Below, one piece after another: positions 1 to 8,577 of a stretch of DNA of 64,000 nucleotides. Position 1 is the stretch's first letter. Every line of letters starts with the position of its first letter. The position numbers and the translations under genes are program-made. The stretch is from CAVYXK01 sp963772445 (GTDB lineage Bacteria > Pseudomonadota > Alphaproteobacteria > Acetobacterales > Acetobacteraceae): the NCBI GenBank assembly GCA_963772445.1, contig CAVYXK010000013.1, forward strand, positions 186,001-250,000. Direction: 5' to 3'. Under the pieces are notes generated by a model that was not told the origin of the DNA, ran no database searches, and was given only the letters and a program-made list of their open reading frames with translations.

Positions 1-1130
1 CATCGGAGCTGGTGACGACGCGGCGCCCGTCCGGGCTGAACGCCGCCGACAACACCATATCCGTGTGCCCCTTAAGCACGGTGGCGGTGGGGCGCGGGCC
101 GGAGAGGTCCCACACCCGCGCCGTCTTGTCCCCGGAGGCGGTGACGACGCGGCGCCCGTCCGGGCTGAAGGCGGCCACGTTCACGTCATGCGTGTGCCCC
201 TCCAGCACGGTGGCGGTGGGGCGTGGGCCGAACAGGTCCCACACCCGCGCCGTTTTGTCATCGGAGCTGGTGACGACGCGGCGCCCGTCCGGGCTGAAGG
301 CGGCCACGTTCACTTCATTCGTGTGCCCCGCCAGCACGGTGGCGGTGGGGCGCCAGCCGAACAGGTCCCACACCCGCGCCGCGCCATCACCGGAGGCAGT
401 GACGACGCGGCGCCCGTCCGGGCTGAAGGCGGCCGACCCGTCCGGGCTGAAGGCGGCCCACCCCACCCAATGCGTGGGCCCCTCCAGCACCGTGGCCGTT
501 GGGCGCGGGCCGGACAGGTCCCACACCCGCGCCGTGTGGTCAGCGGAGGCGGTGACGACGCGGCGCCCGTCCGGGCTGAAGGCGGCCACCTTCACGTCAT
601 TCGTGTGCCCCTCCAGCACGGTGGCGGTGGGACGCGGGCCGGACAGGTCCCACACCCGCGCCGTGTCGTCAGAGGAGGCGGTGACGAGGCGGCGCCCGTC
701 CGGGCTGAATGCCGCCGACAACACCCTATCCGTATGCCCCTCCAGCACGGTGGCGGTGGGGCGCCGGCCGGATAGGTCCCACACCCGCGCTGTGCGGTCA
801 GAGGAGGCAGTGACGACGCGGCGCCCGTCCGGGCTGAACGCCGCCGACAACACCATATCCGTGTGCCCCTTCAGCACGGTGGCGGTGGGGCGCGGGCCGG
901 ACAGGTCCCACACCTGCGCCGTGCGGTCATCGGAGGCGGTGACGACGCGGCGCCCGTCCGGGCTGAAGGCGGCCGACAACACCCTATCCGTATGCCCCTC
1001 CAGCACGGTGGCGGTGGGGCGCGGGCCGGACAGGTCCCACACCCGCGCCGTGTGGTCCCAGGAGGCAGTGACGACGCGGCGCCCGTCCGGGCTGAAGGAT
1101 GCGGCGCTCACCCAGGCCGTGTGGCCGGCG
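1..1130 (-). repeat. Near-identical 129-bp tandem repeats encoding WD40 blades
   Basis: The linker motif encoding TATVL recurs at 75, 204, 333, 486, 615, 744, 873 and 1002. The spacing is exactly 129 bp (43 codons) except for one 153-bp interval. That interval carries a 24-bp in-frame duplication near 430-460 that repeats FSPDGSAA. The copies differ at few bases, mostly in the variable loop codons (DD, DK, DH, DR types). Such uniform DNA points to recent expansion or gene conversion. The array runs off the left edge, so the total blade number is unknown. Confidence 0.9.
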
Positions 1131-3400
1131 AGACAACTCTCCCTATTCCGCATCCAAGCGTTTCGCAGCGCCGCGGCTGCCTCGGACGATAATGGCCTAT
1201 CGCCGCCATAAGCCGGCCTGGGGAGCGCCTCCAACGCCAGTAGCACCGCAGTCATGTGGTCCCCACGCGCGCTCTCCTGCTGGGCGAAGGCGGCAAGGGC
1301 GCGCGATTCCTGCAACAGGGCTGCGTTCCGCGCCTCGTTCGCCGCGGCCTCCGCGGCGCGCGCCTGTGCGAGGAGGCGTTCGAGTTCCCTTGTACGGCGA
1401 TCATGATGATCGCGGCTTGCGGCAATGAACTCGGCTTCGGCTCTGGTAGGGCGCGGACGGTCGGGGCGGTTGCTCTCCAACCATTCGAGGGCAAGCGCAA
1501 CGTCCTGGCGCCGGAGCAGGTCGTCTTCCTTGCGCCCTCGGATATTCCAGGTCTGGAACTCGCGATCGATATGAGTGCGCCAAAAGAGGAAATCCGCATG
1601 CTCCTTGATCAGATCGGTAAAAAGCGGCCAGGCGGTCATAACCGATTCATGAACGAGTTCAGCGGTGCCCTGCTCGCCGGATAAAGTGACGAGGCGGTGC
1701 CCCGCCAAAGCCTCCAGGACGGTCCAGTCTCCAGGCGAAGTATCGGTTCGGAGCAGCAGACGACGCGTTGCTGAGCCCGAGTCCAGGCGCACGAGGCTGA
1801 GAAGGACGCGGTAAAGGTCGTGGTCTTTTATCGGATCGCGATCCGACCGGCCGCGCCGCAGTTCGGCAACGGCCAAGTCGGCCTGGGTCCGGATCGCTCC
1901 GTCCAGGAGACCGGTCCCCGCGGGGAGATCGGGTCCGGCCATGTGCCAGCCCTGGCCGGGAACCCGCCTGAGTTCGGACCAGGCCTGCACCAGAGCCGCC
2001 TGCAGCAGCGGGAGCCTGCCCTCCGTTCGCGTCGTTTCCGTTGCGAGCTGCTTGGCAAAGAACGGATCCACAGTTGCGCCGAACACGTTGGCCGGTCCCG
2101 AGACGGCCTCGACGACTTCGTCGAATTCCATCACGGTCAGAACGTACGGGGCGAGCGGTCCGCCGAGCATTCTTGCGGCGACGGCATCGCCGGTGACCAT
2201 GCGCTCCATGAGGTCGCGCCGGCCGGTGAGCAGGACATGCGAGTCGGTGCGGTCCAAGGCTGCCGCGAGGAGCTGCGGCAGGAGGATGGTGCGCTGGCGC
2301 GCGATTCCTGCCTCGCACGCAGGATCGGCGGTGAAAAATTCCTCAAACTGGTCAACCACGATCAGTGTGCCGGGCAAGTCCTGGTCCCGGGCGGCGTTGA
2401 GCGCGGCGGCCAAATTGGCGGCCTCCAGGCGGCTGACCCATTTTTCGGTGGCCGCAATGCGCTCTTCCCCGGGTTGAGCGTGGCCCAGGCCGACGGCGAT
2501 CGCCTCGGCCAAGTTCTGCAAGGGGTTGAGCCCTGGACGGAAAACAACCGAGGCCCAGCCCCGCCGCTCGTACAAGGGTACGACGGCGGCGCGGGCGAGG
2601 GAGGATTTGCCGCTGCCCGAGGCGCCCATGAGTCCGACCAGGCGTTGCAACTCCAGCCGATCAACGAGCTGCTTCAGGGGGCGGCCACGGCCGAAATAGA
2701 GGTGCGCGGTGGGGGCATCGAAGGCGGGCAGGCCGGGATAGGGTTGGGCGAGAGGCGGCCAAGCCCGGGCGAGGGCGAACGCGGGGATGGCGAGGCCTTG
2801 TTTGACCTCACGCTCCAGGCGCTGGGTAATCATGCCGAGGACGCTGTTGTTGGCGAAGACTGGAGCGCCGCTGAGCCCTTCCTCGATGAAGCGGAGCGGC
2901 GATCTGGCGTCGGCCTGCGCGACGAACCAAGGGCCGAAGTTTGCTGCTGTTAGCACGCCGCTGGTCGGGGTGCCGTCCTCGATGCCCTGGAAGCCGAAAC
3001 TATGGAATTCGACGCGTGCGCGTGGCGGTACCACGCGCTCAGGCGGTTCGACGCGGAGGGGCGGAATGAAGGGCTCGGCGAAGCGGTTGCGTGGCGCGAA
3101 AATGGCGATGTCGGCGACAGGGGAGGTGAGCGCCTGGGTGATCGGCGGCGGGGGGAACCAGGCGAGGAGGTCGAGGGTGACCTCGCCCCGGCGGCTCAGT
3201 TCCGCGGTTGTCGTGCAACCGATGAGCGGCGCAGTTTCACCTATGCGGCGGCCAAAGACGAGATTGGCGACATGGGCGCAGGTAAGGACGTAGGCGTTAC
3301 CGTCGGCTCCCCTGGCTAGAAATCCCGTACCGGCGACGCTCTGCCGGGCGCCGCCTGGCCGCCAGAAGCGGACGATGGAGTCGTGGAGCGGCGGGGTCAT
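1..3400 (-). CDS. Trypsin-like / STAND ATPase / WD40 repeat protein (3' end outside window)
   Basis: The frame stays open from an ATG at 3400 to the left edge, 1133 codons, with the stop outside. Residues 1-200 look like a trypsin-like serine protease: a GTGFLA strand, His43 in TCAHVAN, Asp97 in VADIAIF and Ser177 in GLSGAP form a plausible catalytic triad. A P-loop GASGSGKS at residues 259-266 opens a STAND-type NTPase domain, followed by a helical linker and, from about residue 757, WD40 repeats to the edge. Known proteins of this build act as sensors in signalling or defence: WD40 repeats bind a ligand, the NTPase oligomerises and the protease is the effector. That role is inference here. 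About 690 bp of gene-free DNA lies upstream, so it is probably transcribed alone. Confidence 0.85.
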   Translation of the reverse strand, partial: MTPPLHDSIVRFWRPGGARQSVAGTGFLARGADGNAYVLTCAHVANLVFGRRIGETAPLIGCTTTAELSRRGEVTLDLLAWFPPPPITQALTSPVADIAIFAPRNRFAEPFIPPLRVEPPERVVPPRARVEFHSFGFQGIEDGTPTSGVLTAANFGPWFVAQADARSPLRFIEEGLSGAPVFANNSVLGMITQRLEREVKQGLAIPAFALARAWPPLAQPYPGLPAFDAPTAHLYFGRGRPLKQLVDRLELQRLVGLMGASGSGKSSLARAAVVPLYERRGWASVVFRPGLNPLQNLAEAIAVGLGHAQPGEERIAATEKWVSRLEAANLAAALNAARDQDLPGTLIVVDQFEEFFTADPACEAGIARQRTILLPQLLAAALDRTDSHVLLTGRRDLMERMVTGDAVAARMLGGPLAPYVLTVMEFDEVVEAVSGPANVFGATVDPFFAKQLATETTRTEGRLPLLQAALVQAWSELRRVPGQGWHMAGPDLPAGTGLLDGAIRTQADLAVAELRRGRSDRDPIKDHDLYRVLLSLVRLDSGSATRRLLLRTDTSPGDWTVLEALAGHRLVTLSGEQGTAELVHESVMTAWPLFTDLIKEHADFLFWRTHIDREFQTWNIRGRKEDDLLRRQDVALALEWLESNRPDRPRPTRAEAEFIAASRDHHDRRTRELERLLAQARAAEAAANEARNAALLQESRALAAFAQQESARGDHMTAVLLALEALPRPAYGGDRPLSSEAAAALRNAWMRNRESCLAGHTAWVSAASFSPDGRRVVTASWDHTARVWDLSGPRPTATVLEGHTDRVLSAAFSPDGRRVVTASDDRTAQVWDLSGPRPTATVLKGHTDMVLSAAFSPDGRRVVTASSDRTARVWDLSGRRPTATVLEGHTDRVLSAAFSPDGRRLVTASSDDTARVWDLSGPRPTATVLEGHTNDVKVAAFSPDGRRVVTASADHTARVWDLSGPRPTATVLEGPTHWVGWAAFSPDGSAAFSPDGRRVVTASGDGAARVWDLFGWRPTATVLAGHTNEVNVAAFSPDGRRVVTSSDDKTARVWDLFGPRPTATVLEGHTHDVNVAAFSPDGRRVVTASGDKTARVWDLSGPRPTATVLKGHTDMVLSAAFSPDGRRVVTSSD

Positions 3401-3690
3401 ATATTTTGTCCGCCTTCGCTCGGGGAGCGTAACGCCCGGGTGCTCCGCTATTCAACAGCAATCATTCCGCCGCGAATGGCCGTGGTGGACCGCCGTCTGA
3501 TCCACCGCGCCGGGCTGGAGGGTTGAATGCAATCCTCCACCAACCAAATCGTTGTGATGACCGCACGACCAAAGCGCACCATTATTCTTGGCGATGTACA
3601 CCCCCCTCCCCGCATTCGAATTTGCCAGCCGGCATCTTCGCCGACCAATCACGCAACATTCGCGTGCATCACTCCATCCATGCTCCCAAC
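3401..3690. other. Gene-free stretch with two hairpins upstream of the WD40 gene
   Basis: No convincing reading frame is seen. Two adjacent inverted repeats stand out. GGTGGA at 3484-3489 pairs with TCCACC at 3501-3506. TGGAGGGTTG at 3516-3525 pairs through a 4-base loop with CAATCCTCCA at 3530-3539, including one G-T pair. Neither is followed by a T-run on either strand, so they are not typical terminators. They lie 80-140 bp upstream of the WD40 gene start and could be leader structure or operators. Confidence 0.4.
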
Positions 3691-3982
3691 GGAATTGTCT
3701 CGTGCGACGATCCAATCTCTCGTGTACAGCGGATTGAGACACCTGTGAGAATGAACCAGATCCAAGTGACTTCCAGCTCTCCAGGAAGCCGTCTCACTCA
3801 TGCGCCAACGTCTCTCTTACAGCGAAACGAGACGCTCGTGAGAATAGGTCTCCGACCCATGACCGGGCCCGACCGTTGGCCGGCAATCACATCCGCCCCT
3901 TGGCTTCAGCTAGCTGCGCACGGAATGTCTCGCCAGGGGATCCAACATCTCAGTTGCAGCGAAATGAGACGCCAGTGAGAAT
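3691..3982. repeat. Three 62-bp direct repeats with internal GTCTC/GAGAC arms
   Basis: Copies lie at 3691-3752, 3784-3845 and 3922-3982. Each starts ggaa..GTCTC, has a central acagcg or gcagcg core, then GAGAC, and ends in GTGAGAAT. The spacers differ in length (31 and 76 bp) and sequence. GTCTC and GAGAC can pair within a copy. Copies are diverged outside these boxes, so this is not a standard CRISPR array, and no cas gene is in the window. The function is unknown: recombination sites, regulator-binding sites or a decayed palindromic element are all possible. Confidence 0.6.
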
Positions 3983-4085
3983 TTGCCGCCGGCCCCCCGA
4001 CCCGCCGAACCGGACCCACCCGCTCGGTTGAGCCCACCCGCCAGCGGCGCTAGCGTCCCGGCGATCGGATACGGGGAAACCACCA

Positions 4086-5093
4086 GTGCTCACACTCGGC
4101 TACAAGGCATCCGCGGAGCAGTTCGACCCGCGCAAGCTGCTCGCCTTCTCGGTCCTCGCCGAGCAGACGGGGTTCGACACCGTCTTCGTCAGCGACCATT
4201 TCCAGCCGTGGAAGCACACCGATGGCCACGCGCCCTCGGCGCTTGCCTGGCTGGGCGCGCTGGGCGCGAGCACTCAGCGGATCGTGATGGGCACGAGCGT
4301 GCTGACGCCTACCTTCCGCTATCACCCCTCGATGGTGGCCCAGGTGTTCGGCACGCTTGGCGCGATGTTCCCCGGCCGCGTGGTGCTGGGCGTCGGTACC
4401 GGCGAGTCGCTGAACGAGGTCCCGGCGACCGGCATGGAATGGCCCGAATTCAAGGAACGCTTCGCCCGCCTGCGCGAGGCGATGACGCTGATCCGCCGGC
4501 TGTGGACCGAGCAGCACGTGACCTTCGAAGGCCAGTACTACCGCACCGAAGGACGCCACGATCTATGACCGGCCCGACCGGCCGGTGCCGATCTATGTCG
4601 CCGCCGCCGGCGCGCTGGTGGCGAAATATGCCGGTCGCAGTGCCGACGGGTTCATCTGCACCAGCGGCAAGGGGACGGACGCTCTACGCCGAGACCCTGC
4701 TGCCCAATGTCGCGGAGGGGCTGAAGGCCTCGCAAAAGCCGGACCGCCCCTATGACCGGATGATCGAGATGAAGGTCTCGTTCGACACCGACCGGCAGCG
4801 CGCGATGGAGGACACACGACACTGGGCGGCGCTGGCGCTGACCCCGGAGGAGAAGGTGTCGGTCGAGGATCCGCGGGAGATGGAGCAGCTCGCCGCCGCG
4901 CTGCCGGTCGAGCGTGCCGCCAGCCGCTGGATCGTCTCCACCGATCCGGACGAGCACGTCGAGAAGATCCGGCCCTATGTCGAGCTGGGCTTCCGCCACC
5001 TGGTGTTCCACGCGCCCGGCCCCGACCAGGAGCGCTTCCTGCGGCTGTACAGCGCGCAGGTGCTGCCGAAGCTGCGCGCAGCGTTTCGGCTAA
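4086..5093 (+). pseudogene. fgd: F420-dependent glucose-6-phosphate dehydrogenase-like protein, frameshifted
   Basis: The GTG at 4086 begins a luciferase-like monooxygenase-fold protein. It carries the YKASAEQF start, VSDHFQPW, GTSVLTPTFRY and GVGTGESLNE motifs of F420-dependent glucose-6-phosphate dehydrogenases. The frame breaks near 4555, near 4675 and near 5083. Joining the three frames (IYDRPDRPVPIYVAA, then TLLPNVAEG) restores a full protein of about 335 residues ending at the TAA at 5091. If functional, it would oxidise glucose-6-phosphate and reduce F420 for other F420 enzymes. It leads an F420 biosynthesis operon. Codon-level conservation between the breaks suggests recent decay or sequencing error rather than ancient decay. 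Confidence 0.75.
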
Positions 5094-5107
5094 GCCGGCC
5101 ATCGTCG

Positions 5108-5901
5108 GTGACAGTGCCGATCCGCATGACTGCGCATTCGGCTCTGGAACTGTTCGCCGTGCCCGGCCTGCCGATGGTCCGGGCCGGCGACGACCTCGCC
5201 GCGCTGATCGCCGACGGGCTGGCGCGAGCCAGGCCGACCTGCGCGACGGCGACGTGGTGGTGGTGGCGCAGAAGATCGTCTCCAAGGCCGAGGGTCGCGC
5301 TGGTCGATCTCGCCACCGTCACGCCATCGGCCGAGGCGGTGGCGCTCGCCGCCGAGGTCGGCAAGGACCCGCGGCTGGTGCAGGTGATCCTGTCGGAGTC
5401 CACGCGCGTCGTGCGCAAGCGGCCGAACCTGCTGATCATGCAGCACCGGCTCGGGCTTCGTGATGGCCAATGCCGGCGTCGACCAGTCCAACGTCGCCGC
5501 GCCGAGGGGAAGCGAGCGCGTGCTGCTGTTGCCGCGCGACCCGGACGGCTCCGCCGAGCGCCTGCGCGACGGGCTGGGCCGACGCTTCGGCGCGCCGATC
5601 GGCGTGATCATCAGCGACAGCTTCGGCCGACGCCTGGCGCCGCGGCACCTGCGGCGTCGCGATCGGCGCGGCCGGGCTGCCGGCGCTGATCGACCTGCGC
5701 GGCCGCCCCGACCTGTTCGGCCGCACGCTGGAGGTCAGCATCCTCGGCTTTGCCGACGAGATCGCCGCCGCCGGCTCCCTGCTGCAGGGCCAGGCCGCCG
5801 AGGCGCAGCCGGTCGTTGTCGGTGCGCGGACTGCGCTGGACGGCGCCGATGCGCCGGCCGCCGCACTGGTCCGCCCGCCCGAGGAGGACCTGTTCCGTTG
5901 A
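5108..5901 (+). pseudogene. cofE: Coenzyme F420-0:L-glutamate ligase (CofE), frameshifted
   Basis: CofE adds glutamate residues to F420-0 using GTP. Family motifs appear in pieces: LELFAVPGLPMVRAGDD, then VVVVAQKIVSKAEGR, LVDLATVTPSAEAVALA, MANAGVDQSNV, IGVIISDSFGR and RRGTCGVAIGAAG. Frame changes are needed near 5228, 5300, 5455 and 5630. The start is uncertain; GTG at 5108 is the best candidate, 14 bp after the preceding stop. The TGA at 5899-5901 overlaps the TTG start of cofD. It is a stand-alone CofE without the C-terminal nitroreductase-like domain of actinobacterial FbiB. Confidence 0.75.
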
Positions 5902-6828
5902 TCGTGGTCGCGCTGTCGGGCGGGATCGGCGGCGCCAAGCTCGCCCTCGGCCTCAGCCGTGTCCTGCCGCCCGAGGAGCTGCTGGTCGTCGGCAATACCG
6001 GCGACGATTTCGAGCATCTCGGGCTGTCGATCTCGCCCGATCTCGACACGCTGATGTACACGCTGGCCGGCCTCGACAATCCCGAGCTGGGCTGGGGCCG
6101 GCGCGACGAGACCTGGTCGTTCATGGAGACGCTGGCGACGCTCGGGCGGCGAGACGTGGTTCCGGCTGGGCGACCGCGATCTTGCGCTGCACGTCGAGCG
6201 GACGCGGCGGCTGCGAGCGGGCGAAGCGCTGTCCTCGATCACCGCCGATTTCTGCCGGCGGCTCGGCGTCGGTCCGCGCATCCTGCCGATGAGCGACGAT
6301 CCGGTGCGCACGCAGCGTGCTGACCGAGGCGGGGTGGATCGGCTTCCAGGACTATTTCGTCCGCCAGCGGCATGCGCCTGTGGTGCGGGCGCTGGCCTTC
6401 GAGGGCGCCGAGCGGGCACGCGCCCATCCTGACCTTCTGGCGGCGAATCGCGGAGGCCGAGGCGGTGGTGATCTGCCCGTCGAACCCGTTCATCAGCGTC
6501 GAGCCGATCCTGGCGATTCCCGGTGTTCGCGCCGCGCTGGAGACAGACAACGGCGCCGGTCGTCGCGGTGTCGCCGATCATCGGCGGCCGAGCGGTGAAG
6601 GGGCCGACCGGCAAGATCATGAGAGAGCTGGGGATGGTCCCGAGCGCGCGAGCGGTGGCGCAGCGCTACGGCGAGCTGCTGGACATGTTCATCGCCGATA
6701 CGGAAGACGCCGCGACGATGGAGGGTCTGAGTGTACCCGTCCGGCTGGCGCCGACATTGATGACAAGTCTCGCCGAAAAGATAGCTCTGGCAAGGGTCGT
6801 GCTGGAGGCGGCAACGGCCCTGCAATGA
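5898..6828 (+). pseudogene. cofD: 2-phospho-L-lactate transferase (CofD/FbiA), frameshifted
   Basis: CofD joins the phospho-sugar-acid unit to the deazaflavin Fo to make (dehydro-)F420-0. The N-terminus ALSGGIGGAKLALGLS, then VVGNTGDDFEHLGLSISPD and DTLMYTLAG, are clear CofD signatures. Later segments (LTEAGWIGFQDYFVRQRH, VVICPSNPFISVEPILAIP, VVAVSPIIGGRAVKGPTGK) are in other frames, with breaks near 6147, 6312, 6443 and 6545. The TTG start overlaps the cofE stop and the TGA overlaps the cofC ATG, so the operon structure is still tight. All catalytic-core segments survive at the protein level, which leaves assembly error as a real explanation. Confidence 0.75.
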
Positions 6829-7496
6829 GCAGTGAGATAATAAGCGGCGTGTGGGCGGCGGTGCCGGTGAAGACGTTCGCCGCGGCCAAGCACCGGTTGG
6901 CATCGTTGCTGACCCCGGCGCAACGCATCGCACTGGCGGCGGCAATGCTGGAGGACGTGCTGTCGGCGCTGGCTGATGCGCCGCTCGGCGGGATTATGGT
7001 GAACACCGAGGATTCGACGGCGGCGGCGCTCGCCGGGCGCTTCGGCGCGGCGGTCGTCGCCGAGGACGCGCAGGACGGGCACACCGCCGCGGTCGCCGCC
7101 ATGGCGCGCATCCTGGCCGCACGGGGCGCATCGGCCATGCTCGCATTGCCAAGCGACATCCCGAGCGTGACGGCAGCGGAGATCGAGCACGTCTGCACTG
7201 CCGGGCAACGGCCGCCTCCGGCTTTCACCATCGTGCCGGCGCATGACGAGCGCGGGTCGAACGCGGTGCTGGTGGCGCCTCCCGACGCAGTGCCGCTGCG
7301 CTTCGGCGACGATAGTTTCTTCCCGCATCTGGACACCGCGCGCCGGCATGGCATCGAGCCGGTGGTCGTGAAGCTGCCGGGGATCGCGCTCGATATCGAT
7401 CGTCCAGAGGACGTGCATGCGTTACTACGGGCGATGCCTGCGCTGCCGTCGCATGCGATGCGGTTACTGTGGGAGATGCGGTTAATCCCCCATTAA
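6825..7496 (+). CDS. cofC: Phospholactate/3-phosphoglycerate/PEP guanylyltransferase (CofC)
   Basis: An intact 223-residue protein. CofC/FbiD activates 2-phospholactate, phosphoenolpyruvate or 3-phosphoglycerate with GTP, the first step of F420 tail assembly. The nucleotidyltransferase pattern AAVPVKTFAAAKHRLASLL at the N-terminus, ALPSDIPSV in the middle and SNAVLVAPPD with GIALDIDRPED near the end fit the family. The ATG at 6825 overlaps the cofD stop by four bases (ATGA). It is the only unbroken gene of the operon. Substrate preference cannot be read from the sequence. The Fo synthase genes (cofG/cofH or fbiC) are not in the window. Confidence 0.85.
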   Translation: MSSEIISGVWAAVPVKTFAAAKHRLASLLTPAQRIALAAAMLEDVLSALADAPLGGIMVNTEDSTAAALAGRFGAAVVAEDAQDGHTAAVAAMARILAARGASAMLALPSDIPSVTAAEIEHVCTAGQRPPPAFTIVPAHDERGSNAVLVAPPDAVPLRFGDDSFFPHLDTARRHGIEPVVVKLPGIALDIDRPEDVHALLRAMPALPSHAMRLLWEMRLIPH

Positions 7497-7548
7497 GAAC
7501 TTGCGGGCAGGGTTGGTCGGGCGCGCATACAGGGATCGGACCCGCACC

Positions 7549-8553
7549 ATGGATGCACCACCAGGCTCGCCGTTCCCGCTTGTTGCCGAGTTGCCGGGCA
7601 TCCTGGAATTCACCGGCGAGTTCGGCGTCGAGGTGAACTCCTTCGTGCCGTTCGTCTATTGGCTGCACCAGGCGGGACTGATGCGCGATCGCTGGGTCCG
7701 TACCTACGCTGGTATGCGGGCGTTCTATTTCTTTCTCGATGATCGGCAGATTCTGGAGAAGTCGGAGCCTCGCCGGTACGTCTGGCCGGCGCAACGGCCG
7801 ACATGGATGCCGACGCGCGACGACCATGCGTCCCTGCGCAGCCCGTTCGAGATGTTCCCGGACTACCGGGCGCGGTATCGCGACGGATCGTTCGAGACGC
7901 CGAAGCCGCTGCTGGTGGTGCACAACAAATACAGCGTGGAATGGGGACAGAGCCCCATCAACTATCTGCCGCCCGAGCTGCTGTGGCACGTGTTCGAGGA
8001 ATTGGGGGCGCGGTTCCAGATCGTCTATCTGCGCCCGGGGATACTCGGCGCCGAGCCGGCCGGCTATTCCGGCGACCACCAACCGGACCTGGCGTTCGGC
8101 GATCTGGAGGTCGTGCGTCACTTCCCGGACGTATGGCTGTTCGATGAGCTGGCGCGGGAGATCAGGCCGCGCGCCGATTTCAACGAGCTGAAGCTGCGCC
8201 TTTACGCACACACTTGGTTTCATCTGACGGCACAGGGTGGCAATGCGCATCTTGCCGCGTTGTTCTCCGGGGGCATGGTGGCGATCCTGCACCGGCTGGG
8301 TCAGGAGATCCGGCACTCATACCGGCACGGTCATTTCGCGTACGCAGCACACCCGGCGCCGACTTACATGATCTGCCGCACCGTCGAGGAGGTGATGGAG
8401 GCAACCTCGGTGTTGCGGAGCTGCACCGTGGGTGGTGGGCGGGTACCGGTGCCGCCCGAGTGCGCGGAAACGATCGCAGCGCTGTCGCCCGAGACGCAGT
8501 GCAGCGCCGACCGGATGCTGCCGGACGGGGAAGCGGTACCCGTAGCCGCGTGA
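7549..8553 (+). CDS. Protein of unknown function, possibly glycosyltransferase-like
   Basis: This 334-residue protein starts at ATG 7549, 52 bp after cofC. A TTG at 7501 would extend it in frame but lacks support. No family is recognised. There is no signal peptide or membrane segment. Conserved-looking stretches are FGVEVNSFVPFVYWLHQAG near the N-terminus, HNKYSVEWGQSPINYLP near residue 125, and a C-terminal GGNAHLAALFSGGMVAILHR block that recalls the sugar-nucleotide-binding half of some glycosyltransferases. That resemblance is weak. Co-direction with the F420 genes may be coincidental. The glycan genes start 1.6 kb downstream beyond a transposase. Confidence 0.5.
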   Translation: MDAPPGSPFPLVAELPGILEFTGEFGVEVNSFVPFVYWLHQAGLMRDRWVRTYAGMRAFYFFLDDRQILEKSEPRRYVWPAQRPTWMPTRDDHASLRSPFEMFPDYRARYRDGSFETPKPLLVVHNKYSVEWGQSPINYLPPELLWHVFEELGARFQIVYLRPGILGAEPAGYSGDHQPDLAFGDLEVVRHFPDVWLFDELAREIRPRADFNELKLRLYAHTWFHLTAQGGNAHLAALFSGGMVAILHRLGQEIRHSYRHGHFAYAAHPAPTYMICRTVEEVMEATSVLRSCTVGGGRVPVPPECAETIAALSPETQCSADRMLPDGEAVPVAA

Positions 8554-8577
8554 AGCTTCCACTACACCTCTCCCGCT

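Noticed and set aside
12..1211. A 399-codon plus-strand open frame with its own repeat pattern (TTRRPSGLKAA)
   Set aside because: It is the antisense of the WD40 repeats. The minus-strand frame has clear domain motifs and runs through the whole 3.4 kb.
1820..2953. A 377-codon plus-strand frame opposite the STAND domain
   Set aside because: The minus strand has the P-loop and protease motifs; this frame has none.
3691..3982. CRISPR array
   Set aside because: The three units are 61-62 bp, diverged internally, with spacers of 31 and 76 bp, and no cas gene is present.
5436..6620. A 394-codon minus-strand frame across the F420 region
   Set aside because: It has Arg/Pro-rich composition typical of antisense frames in GC-rich DNA. 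The plus strand carries recognisable CofE and CofD motifs.
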